Source: Clostridia bacterium (GTDB lineage Bacteria > Bacillota > Clostridia > Oscillospirales > CAG-272). Taken from it: a stretch of 6,653 nt of DNA. Of the stretch, positions 1 through 5,273 are shown one piece after another. Positions within the stretch are counted from its first letter, which is position 1, and every line of letters starts with the position of its first letter. The notes under the pieces are model-generated. The model saw only the letters and a list, made by a program, of their open reading frames with translations, did not search any database and was not told where the DNA came from. Where the stretch lies: the NCBI GenBank assembly GCA_017411935.1, contig JAFQPC010000078.1:1-6653 (forward strand), given 5' to 3'. The translations under genes and the position numbers were made by a program.

Positions 1-32
1 AACGACGAAAAAAAACAAAAGCTGAAAAACGA

Positions 33-61
33 TTGACAAACCCTTGAAACTATGATAAAAT
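33..61 (+). promoter_or_regulatory. Sigma-A-type promoter of the glycoside hydrolase-like gene
   Basis: A perfect -35 hexamer TTGACA lies at 33-38, followed by a 17-base spacer and a -10 hexamer TAAAAT at 56-61 (one mismatch to TATAAT). A TG at 53-54, one base before the -10, makes it an extended -10 promoter. Transcription should start near 67-69, giving a leader of about 55 bases before the ATG at 123. The match is strong enough to suggest good basal expression. The bases before 33 are A-rich and show nothing else I can name. The promoter is seen in sequence; its activity is inferred. Confidence 0.8.
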
Positions 62-70
62 AACCTCGAA

Positions 71-107
71 CAAACAATGGATTTTTTCCAAATTTTACTT
101 TTGTTTG
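71..107 (+). promoter_or_regulatory. Interrupted hairpin in the 5' leader, abutting the ribosome binding site
   Basis: CAAACAA at 71-77 is complementary to TTGTTTG at 101-107. Inside it, TGGA at 78-81 pairs with TCCA at 87-90 around a five-T loop, leaving a one-sided bulge of ten bases (91-100). The 3' arm ends on the first G of the GGAGG ribosome binding site (107-111), so folding could limit ribosome access. The TGGA-N5-TCCA core could instead be a small operator just after the start of transcription. The stem is AT-rich and could be chance. Confidence 0.3.
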
Positions 108-111
108 GAGG
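107..111 (+). promoter_or_regulatory. Ribosome binding site that sets the start at 123
   Basis: GGAGG at 107-111 sits 11 bases before the ATG at 123. An in-frame TTG at 105-107 would add six residues, but it overlaps the GGAGG itself and has no binding site of its own, so the ATG is preferred. The protease gene in this window uses the same GGAGG with 11-base spacing. Confidence 0.85.
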
Positions 112-122
112 ACGTTTATTTT

Positions 123-2210
123 ATGAAAAAGGAACTGAACTACCAATTCCGTCAGAGAATGGCGATCGTTCACACCCCCAACCGTCGCGATCCCGCAAAG
201 ACGCCGACCGCGAACCAGATCGAAATTGATTCGTCCTGGACGATCACGATCCCCCGCGACGCCGACGTTGTACTGAAGAACGCCTGCCGCGACCTTGAGG
301 ATTATTTCTTCACCTCGATGGGTGTCTCGCCCCGCGTGATGTTTGACGACGAGGCTTCGGGCAAGCTGATCGTTTACACGGTCGATACGACGCTTCCCAA
401 AAACGCTTACCGTCTGACGGTAACCGATGATAAAATCGTCCTTTGCGGTAAGATCACCCGCGATGCCGCGCAGGCAGGTTACTTTGTCGAGGACCTGATG
501 AACCTCGACGAGGCTCCCGTGATCGACAAGCAGGAGATCGTTCGCACCTCGCTTTTCAATCCCCGTATGATCCATTCGGGCTACGGTCTCGATATGTTCC
601 CCGAGGATTATCTGCGCCACGTAGCTCACTCGGGCATCACTTCCCTTTTGCTCTTTGTCAACGACGTCGACGACACGCCGCACGGCTATCAGGACTTCAA
701 CGACCTCTGCACCCGTGCCGCCGCGTGGGGCGTTGACGTATACGCGTACAGCTATATGGCAAACCGCCGTCACCCCGACGACCCCGACGCCGAGGAATTT
801 TACGAAAATCTCTATGGCAGACTCTTTGACCGTTGCCCCTACTTCCGCGGCATCATCTTTGTCGGTGAATCCTGCGAGTTCCCGAGTAAGGACCCCCACA
901 CGACGGGAATCCGCCGTCTCGACAACGTCGATGAGAACGGCAACAGAATCAAAGAAGGCATCAACCCCGGTTGGTGGCCCTGCTACGACTACACCGATTG
1001 GCTCAATCTCATCAAAAAGATCATCTTCAAGCGCAAGCCCGATGCCGACATCGTCTTCTGGTCGTATAACTGGGGCGCTGTCGAGCCCGAATACCGCGAG
1101 GCGCTCGTCAAGACGCTCCCCACGGACATCACGCTTCAGGCAACCTTTGAGATGTGCACCTTCCTTGAGATCGACGGTGTCACCAACAAGACGACCGACT
1201 ACACGCTCTTCTTTGAGGGACCCGGCACCTACTTTTCGACCGAGTCGGTCTTTGCCAAGAACCGCGGACTTCGTCTCTACTCGATGACGAATACCGCAGG
1301 ACGCACCTGGGACCTCGGTGTCATTCCCTACGTTCCCGCGCCCTATCAGTGGATCAAGCGCTATGAGGGTATGCTCAAAGCCAACGAAGAGGTAGGACTC
1401 TGCGGAACGATGGATTCTCACCACTTCGGCTTTACCCCCTCGTTCATCTCCGACCTTGCCAAGTGGGCATTCCACACGCCGAAGGTCGACCTTGACGAGG
1501 TGCTCCACCGCATCGCCGCCCGCGATTTTACGGCGGAAGCTGCCAACACGGTCTGCGAAGCATACAAGGAATGGAGTGAGGGTATCACCCATCTGATTTC
1601 GACCCACCCCGACCAGTACGGTCCGTTCCGTATCGGTCCTTCCTATCCTTTCATTCTCTTCGATCACTCTGACGTGGTCATTCCCGACGTTCCCTACTCG
1701 CACTTTGGCGGAAACCACATCACCGAGCCCGTCTACAAGTCGCGTCCTCCGAAGCTCGAGAGCGAATACGACTTCAAGAAGTTTGATTTCGAGATCCGTA
1801 ACTTCTACGAGGTTGCCGAATACTACGACCGCGGCTGGAAGATGCTCGAGGAAATTCTTCCCACCGTGCCCGAGAAGAAGCGCGACGCGGCTCGCCGCAT
1901 TGTCAACCTCGGTCACTTCATTGCCAACTCGGCACGTACCTCGGCAAACGTCAAGGTCTTCGTCAAGGGCAAGCAGAAGCTGCTCGACGTTCACGGTGAG
2001 GAGCGCAACCGTCTGATCGACTCGATGCTCGAGCTCTGCCGCGCCGAGGAAGCCAATGCCCTCGACACGATCCCGCTCGTGGAATTTGACTCGCAGCTCG
2101 GCTTTGAGCCCTCGATGGAATATATGTGCGACCGCGCACACATCGAATGGAAGCTCGGACTGCTCCGTGAGATGATGGAGAAGGAGCTCCCCTCGTACTA
2201 CGAAAAATAA
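123..2210 (+). CDS. Putative cytoplasmic glycoside hydrolase (GH20/GH67-like N-terminal domain plus TIM-barrel-like core)
   Basis: This 695-residue protein has no signal peptide or membrane segment, so it should act inside the cell, perhaps on oligosaccharides already imported. Residues about 25-135 resemble the small alpha/beta domain that precedes the catalytic barrel in GH20 and alpha-glucuronidase (GH67) enzymes, including an NAYRLTV strand at about 94-100. A barrel-like region follows (about 140-470). It holds acidic and aromatic clusters typical of sugar-binding clefts: VGESCEF with Glu249 and Glu252, GWW at 283-285, FEMCTFLE with Glu343 and Glu349, and DSHHFGF at 431-437. The C-terminal part (about 540-695) is mostly helical and ends with PLVEFDSQLGFEPSMEY-type wording that I associate with uncharacterised bacterial glycoside hydrolase-like proteins. 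It is transcribed alone from its own promoter, with no transporter or other sugar gene beside it in this window. The hydrolase call is inference from fold-like patterns. The family number, substrate and catalytic pair are unknown, and a non-catalytic carbohydrate-binding role is possible. Confidence 0.6.
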   Translation: MKKELNYQFRQRMAIVHTPNRRDPAKTPTANQIEIDSSWTITIPRDADVVLKNACRDLEDYFFTSMGVSPRVMFDDEASGKLIVYTVDTTLPKNAYRLTVTDDKIVLCGKITRDAAQAGYFVEDLMNLDEAPVIDKQEIVRTSLFNPRMIHSGYGLDMFPEDYLRHVAHSGITSLLLFVNDVDDTPHGYQDFNDLCTRAAAWGVDVYAYSYMANRRHPDDPDAEEFYENLYGRLFDRCPYFRGIIFVGESCEFPSKDPHTTGIRRLDNVDENGNRIKEGINPGWWPCYDYTDWLNLIKKIIFKRKPDADIVFWSYNWGAVEPEYREALVKTLPTDITLQATFEMCTFLEIDGVTNKTTDYTLFFEGPGTYFSTESVFAKNRGLRLYSMTNTAGRTWDLGVIPYVPAPYQWIKRYEGMLKANEEVGLCGTMDSHHFGFTPSFISDLAKWAFHTPKVDLDEVLHRIAARDFTAEAANTVCEAYKEWSEGITHLISTHPDQYGPFRIGPSYPFILFDHSDVVIPDVPYSHFGGNHITEPVYKSRPPKLESEYDFKKFDFEIRNFYEVAEYYDRGWKMLEEILPTVPEKKRDAARRIVNLGHFIANSARTSANVKVFVKGKQKLLDVHGEERNRLIDSMLELCRAEEANALDTIPLVEFDSQLGFEPSMEYMCDRAHIEWKLGLLREMMEKELPSYYEK

Positions 2211-2212
2211 GC

Positions 2213-2254
2213 AAAAAAAGAAAGACCGCAGATTTTTCTGCGGTCTTTTGTTTT
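2213..2254. terminator. Bidirectional intrinsic terminator between convergent genes
   Basis: A perfect 12-bp stem (2221-2232 with 2237-2248) encloses a TTTT loop. On the plus strand the stem runs into TTTTGTTTT. On the minus strand it is followed by C and seven T. It lies right after the glycoside hydrolase-like gene and four bases past the stop of the second MgtC gene, so it probably ends transcription from both sides. Confidence 0.9.
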
Positions 2255-2258
2255 GCAA

Positions 2259-2954
2259 TTAAAGTTCCTCGACCGAAACGACACCGTCGAGCTTGGCGAT
2301 CTGTGCCATCAGGTTTTCGCCCGACTGCTTTCTCGGCATTTTGATCGAAAAGACGGCGCACGGATGTCTTTCTTCTCCGCCGCTCTTGGAGATCTCCATA
2401 TCGACGATAAACGCGCCCGTATCCTTAATGGTATCCACGATCGTTCCGAGCTTTCCATTTTCCGCGTACTCGACGTAGAGGTTAAAAGCTCTTGCGTGCG
2501 AGACGATCAGGTATTCGAGCTTCGAGAAAACGAGCTCGGCAAGCAGAATAATGAGCGTTGCGAGCACCGCGCCCTCGAAGAAGCCCGCGCCGCAGCAGAG
2601 ACCGACGATCGCCGCCGCCCAGAGACCTGCCGCCGTGGTAAGTCCTTTGACCTGACGGCGCTTGGTGATAATGATCGTTCCCGCGCCGATAAAGCCGATG
2701 CCTGCGATGACCTGCGCGCCAAGACGCGCCATATCGGTGAAAAGATGTAATTCAAGAACCAAAAATTGGCTCGTCAGCGTCGTCATTGCCGCGCCAAGAC
2801 AAATGAGAATATGCGTACGGAAGCCTGCGGGACGGCGTTTTCTTTCGCGTTCCAGACCAATACAGCCGCCGCAGATCATTGCGAGCACCAAACGGACGGT
2901 GACAGAGATCACGTCCAGATGGTCGCCGCGAAGAACATTCAAAAATTCCAGCAT
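2259..2954 (-). CDS. MgtC/SapB family membrane protein, second (downstream) copy
   Basis: This 231-residue protein carries the MgtC/SapB signatures: CGGCIGLERERKRRPAGFRTH at about 28-48, and GAQVIAGIGFIGAGT at 79-93 followed by VKGLTTAAGLWAAA. About five hydrophobic segments (roughly 17-34, 46-70, 80-97, 106-126 and 128-147) are followed by a soluble ACT-like C-terminal domain (about 157-231). MgtC proteins sit in the cytoplasmic membrane. In Salmonella and mycobacteria MgtC is needed for growth in low magnesium and inside macrophages and affects the F-type ATP synthase, but it is not itself a magnesium transporter. The role in this organism is not known. The ATG at 2954 is chosen because it lies seven bases after a GGAGG; a GTG two codons earlier sits too close to that site. 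The gene follows its paralogue by 12 bp, so it is almost certainly cotranscribed and probably translationally coupled. It ends at a shared terminator. Confidence 0.9.
   Translation of the reverse strand: MLEFLNVLRGDHLDVISVTVRLVLAMICGGCIGLERERKRRPAGFRTHILICLGAAMTTLTSQFLVLELHLFTDMARLGAQVIAGIGFIGAGTIIITKRRQVKGLTTAAGLWAAAIVGLCCGAGFFEGAVLATLIILLAELVFSKLEYLIVSHARAFNLYVEYAENGKLGTIVDTIKDTGAFIVDMEISKSGGEERHPCAVFSIKMPRKQSGENLMAQIAKLDGVVSVEEL
2671..2720. repeat. Near-identical DNA patch shared by the two MgtC genes, copy 1
   Basis: This 50-base stretch matches 3376-3425 at 47 positions, the three differences being adjacent. It encodes the GAQVI-GIGFIGAGTII core. The two copies lie exactly 705 bases apart in direct orientation. 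Similarity drops on either side, so the patch marks either strong constraint on this motif or recent conversion between the paralogues. Confidence 0.85.
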
Positions 2955-2961
2955 CGTCACC

Positions 2962-2968
2962 CCTCCTT
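2962..2968 (-). promoter_or_regulatory. Ribosome binding site overlapping the upstream stop codon
   Basis: On the minus strand AAGGAGG spans 2968-2962, and the TAA stop of the first MgtC gene (2969-2967) shares its first two A residues. The spacing to the ATG at 2954 is seven bases, whereas the GTG at 2960 would have only one. This decides the start and points to translational coupling: ribosomes ending the first gene would be placed on the site for the second. Confidence 0.8.
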
Positions 2969-3668
2969 AAAGCTCTTCGATGGTTCGCACACAGCTAAGC
3001 TCGGCGATTGCCGTCATCACCGCGGTGTGCGGCTTCTTTTTGGGAAGCTGCAAGGAAAAGATCGCGTTGGGGCAGACCGTTCCCTTGGCTTTGGTGATCT
3101 CCACGTCAAAGACGCGGATCTCCTGCGACTTGATCTTCTCCATGATCTTGGAAAGATCGTCGGTATGTTCAAATTCTACGTACAGATTGATATTTCTTGA
3201 ACGTGAGAGAATGATTCGTTCCAGCTTGGAAAAGACCACGATCGTCAGAATGATGCACGCGCATCCGATGACCGCCGCCATATAAAATCCCGCACCGATC
3301 GCAAGTCCCATACAGGCAGACGCCCAAAGACCTGCCGCTGTCGTCATTCCCTTGACCTGCTGACGACCCGTAACGATGATCGTTCCCGCGCCGATAAAGC
3401 CGATGCCGTTGATGACCTGCGCGCCAAATCTTGAAACGTCGGTCGTCACGTAATCGACCGCGGGGTCGAGATGCCAGAGCGCACTCGTCAGCATCGCGCA
3501 AAGATAGGTGCTGAGCACCATCGTCAGCGCCGCGCCCATACAAACAAGCATATGGGTACGGAAGCCTGCCGCGCGGTGTTTTCTTCCTCGCTCGATTCCG
3601 ATCAGTCCGCCGCAAAGCGACGCGACGCCAAGTCGGATCAAAAGCTCCCAAAACGTTAAGGTTACCAT
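2967..3668 (-). CDS. MgtC/SapB family membrane protein, first (upstream) copy
   Basis: This 233-residue protein is a paralogue of the next gene, with the same blocks in the same order: CGGLIGIERGRK and AGFRTHMLVCMGAA (about 19-47), FGAQVINGIGFIGAGT (81-96), and VKGMTTAAGLWASA (105-118). Hydrophobic segments at about 8-25, 38-62, 84-100, 108-127 and 129-146 are followed by an ACT-like C-terminal domain (about 158-233). Both copies end in Glu-Glu-Leu. This copy has a longer loop after the second membrane segment (about 66-78, LDPAVDYVTTDVS-like) that the other lacks. The ATG at 3668 is preferred because a G-rich site (AAAGGGGG, 3684-3677) lies eight bases upstream. Extending the reading frame to a start at 3707 would run into the arm of the upstream terminator hairpin. 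The role is in the membrane, probably in response to magnesium, acid or envelope stress, as for family members elsewhere; the exact function is not known. Confidence 0.9.
   Translation of the reverse strand: MVTLTFWELLIRLGVASLCGGLIGIERGRKHRAAGFRTHMLVCMGAALTMVLSTYLCAMLTSALWHLDPAVDYVTTDVSRFGAQVINGIGFIGAGTIIVTGRQQVKGMTTAAGLWASACMGLAIGAGFYMAAVIGCACIILTIVVFSKLERIILSRSRNINLYVEFEHTDDLSKIMEKIKSQEIRVFDVEITKAKGTVCPNAIFSLQLPKKKPHTAVMTAIAELSCVRTIEEL
3376..3425. repeat. Near-identical DNA patch shared by the two MgtC genes, copy 2
   Basis: This is the partner of 2671-2720, in the same orientation, with 47 of 50 bases identical. It lies in the upstream MgtC gene and encodes the same glycine-rich membrane motif. 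Confidence 0.85.
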
Positions 3669-3703
3669 AAGCTCTTCCCCCTTTCGACAGAAGACCCGAG
3701 CAC

Positions 3704-3763
3704 GCAAAAAAAGCGGCTCATACAGATATAATATATATTATATCGTATTCAGCCGCTTTTTGC
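3704..3763 (-). terminator. Long-hairpin intrinsic terminator of the HtrA-like gene
   Basis: On the minus strand an 11-base arm (3761-3751, AAAAAGCGGCT) pairs with 3718-3708 (AGCCGCTTTTT), and the run of T continues to seven in all. The 32 bases between the arms fold further: ATAC/GTAT (3720-3723 with 3745-3748), then a perfect 20-base AT palindrome at 3725-3744. The whole is one long, slightly bulged hairpin starting 22 bases past the protease stop codon. Readthrough would carry transcription into the MgtC pair. The upper part overlaps the predicted MgtC promoter. Confidence 0.8.
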
Positions 3764-3765
3764 AA
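3737..3765 (-). promoter_or_regulatory. Predicted promoter of the MgtC pair, inside the terminator hairpin
   Basis: On the minus strand TTGCAA (3765-3760, four of six matches to the -35 consensus) is followed after exactly 17 bases by a perfect TATAAT (3742-3737). Transcription should begin near 3730, giving a leader of about 60 bases before the ATG at 3668. RNA started here contains only the 3' half of the hairpin, so it should not form the terminator. The AT palindrome makes a TATAAT on both strands, but the plus-strand copy (3727-3732) has no -35 at a proper distance. Confidence 0.6.
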
Positions 3766-3785
3766 TAGATTTTCAAGATTTTATT

Positions 3786-5204
3786 TTATGATTTTTCAAG
3801 AATGACCTCAAACGTCAGCCTCTGCTCCGATCGGAGTACCGTCACGAGAATGCTCTCCCCCGGCGCTCTTTCCTGTACGAGCGCTTCCAGCTCCTCGACC
3901 GAAGCGATCGGCTGTCCCCCGATCCCGATAATCAGGTCTCCCTCGCGGAGCTTGATCGCCGCGTCGCACCGACTGCTCGAAAATCCTACGATCCGCACGC
4001 CCGCGATGCCCATACTTTCGCTCTTGCTTCCCACGACCCCAAGCTTTGGTGCCCCTGTACTGACAAGTGAGAGCATCTCGTCCGTGGGGCTCTCTCCCCG
4101 CATCATCGCGCCGAGGATCGCGGAAGCGCCGTCCGAGGGAATGGCAAACGAAAGTCCGACATATTCGTTGCCAAGCTTCATCGTCACGATGCCGATCACG
4201 CGGCCGTATTCGTCAAAGAGCGGACAGCCCGAATTTCCCGGGTTGACGGCGGCGTTCGTTTGGATCAGCTTCATTTTCTTTTGCAGCACCCGCCCCGACT
4301 CGTCGTACACCTTGACACTGCGCAGGGCAAAAGACACCTCTCCCGTGCAAAGACTTCCTGCATACTCCAGCGACGCAGGGGTTCCGATCGCGATCACCCG
4401 CTCGCCCGTGAGCAATTCGTCCGACGCGCCGAAGGTTGCGGTGGGAAAGCCGTCGCCGTCGATCTTCAAGAGAGCAAGATCGGTCATAGCATTGGATGCG
4501 ACGACGGTAGCTTCGTAGCGTTCTCCCGCCTTTGTGATGACCGTGATCTTTTCCATTCCGTCCACGACGTGCGCCACCGTAGCGATATAGCCGTCGTCCC
4601 GAATGAAAAATCCGCTGCCTACGCCCGAGACGTTCTTGCCCCTCGCCTGAATCGAAACGACGGTATCGGCATAGGTCGCATAGAGTTCGGGAAGCGAGAG
4701 CAGACCGCTCGCATCGTCGTATTGCCGCACGAAAACGATCTTTTCCTTCGCCTCTGTCTCGTCCTCGGGGGCGGTGGCATCGGAAGGCGTGCTCCCTCCG
4801 TTTGCCACGCGCGTTCCCAAAAAGATCGCGCCAAAACAAAGTGCGCTCGCCATCAAAAGCAACACCGTCAGGATCAGGACGTAATGCATCGTTCCGCTTT
4901 TTTCCTTGTTCGGTGTCTCGGCGGTCGTTGGGCGCTCCTTGGGAGTCTCTCCCCCGCACGTCTCATCCGTCACGCATTTCTCTCCCCTTCTCGCTTCGGC
5001 GGGGGGTTTTTTTTCTTCGGCTTGCTTTGGCAGCTTTTGTGTTGCGGGGATCGGAAGTTCTTCTTTTGGGGGCTTGCTTTTTTCCGCTTCCGTCTTTTCT
5101 CTCGTATCCGTCTTATTCGTTTCTTCCGAAAATCCGACCTTTGCTTCTTCCTGCTCGTTTTCGTCCATCCAAGGGTTATTTTCTTGTTTTTCGTTTCGTC
5201 TCAT
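3786..5204 (-). CDS. Membrane-anchored HtrA/DegP-like trypsin-fold serine protease with one PDZ domain
   Basis: This 472-residue protein begins with a charged cytoplasmic tail rich in Glu, Lys and Pro (about 1-105), then one membrane helix (about 107-130), then an acidic linker. The protease domain (about 170-370) follows on the outside of the cell. The catalytic triad can be read as His212 (ATVAHVV), Asp242 (MTDLALLKI) and Ser325 (NPGNSGCPLFD). A single PDZ domain (about 386-470) carries the usual GV-IV and LREGDLIIGIGGQPI segments. HtrA proteases degrade or refold damaged proteins at the cell surface, and the PDZ domain recognises substrate ends. The motif GNSGCP has Cys327 where most HtrA proteins have Gly. 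The ATG at 5204 is chosen because GGAGG lies 11 bases before it; a TTG at 5246 and an ATG at 5228 lack a good site. A TTG directly before the chosen ATG, eight bases from the GGAGG, is an alternative. The gene lies 69 bp after a sensor kinase and is probably cotranscribed with it, which suggests a role in envelope or secretion stress. Confidence 0.9.
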   Translation of the reverse strand: MRRNEKQENNPWMDENEQEEAKVGFSEETNKTDTREKTEAEKSKPPKEELPIPATQKLPKQAEEKKPPAEARRGEKCVTDETCGGETPKERPTTAETPNKEKSGTMHYVLILTVLLLMASALCFGAIFLGTRVANGGSTPSDATAPEDETEAKEKIVFVRQYDDASGLLSLPELYATYADTVVSIQARGKNVSGVGSGFFIRDDGYIATVAHVVDGMEKITVITKAGERYEATVVASNAMTDLALLKIDGDGFPTATFGASDELLTGERVIAIGTPASLEYAGSLCTGEVSFALRSVKVYDESGRVLQKKMKLIQTNAAVNPGNSGCPLFDEYGRVIGIVTMKLGNEYVGLSFAIPSDGASAILGAMMRGESPTDEMLSLVSTGAPKLGVVGSKSESMGIAGVRIVGFSSSRCDAAIKLREGDLIIGIGGQPIASVEELEALVQERAPGESILVTVLRSEQRLTFEVILEKS

Positions 5205-5207
5205 CAA

Positions 5208-5266
5208 AAAATCGGCCTCCGATCTCATTGTTTTCCATACGTTCAATGAAATCTTCGACCGATTTT
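5208..5266 (-). repeat. Inverted repeat spanning the kinase-protease gap
   Basis: On the minus strand AAAATCGG (5266-5259) is complementary to CCGATTTT (5215-5208), 43 bases apart. The second arm starts immediately after the GGAGG of the protease gene and ends just before its start codon. A long-range fold could place the ribosome binding site at the base of a loop. There is no long T-tract after a compact stem, so this does not look like a terminator. No convincing promoter is seen in the gap. Confidence 0.3.
5216..5220 (-). promoter_or_regulatory. Ribosome binding site that sets the protease start
   Basis: CCTCC on the plus strand at 5216-5220 reads GGAGG on the minus strand, 11 bases before the ATG at 5204 and eight before a TTG at 5207. 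Starts further upstream (5228, 5246) lie before this site and would place it inside the coding sequence. Confidence 0.75.
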
Positions 5267-5273
5267 GATGGAA

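Noticed and set aside
655..1287. Overlapping frame inside the hydrolase-like gene
   Set aside because: The translation is a Ser/Thr/Arg/Pro-rich string typical of an off-frame reading of GC-rich coding DNA.
3669..3707. Longer N-terminus for the first MgtC protein, starting at 3707
   Set aside because: The added residues are charged and unlike the family, have no ribosome binding site, and run into the arm of the terminator hairpin.
3669..3736. M-box or other magnesium riboswitch before the MgtC genes
   Set aside because: The predicted leader is only about 60 bases, too short for an M-box, and I see none of the expected multi-stem layout.
3721..3748. Plus-strand promoter using the TATAAT at 3727-3732
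   Set aside because: The position for a -35 (about 3704-3709) reads GCAAAA, and no plus-strand gene follows. The TATAAT exists because the sequence is a palindrome.
4260..5249. Plus-strand open frame of 329 codons opposite the protease gene
   Set aside because: It is the antisense shadow of a gene with a complete catalytic triad and PDZ domain. Its translation is rich in Phe, Arg, His and Ser runs with no domain, and no ribosome binding site was found.
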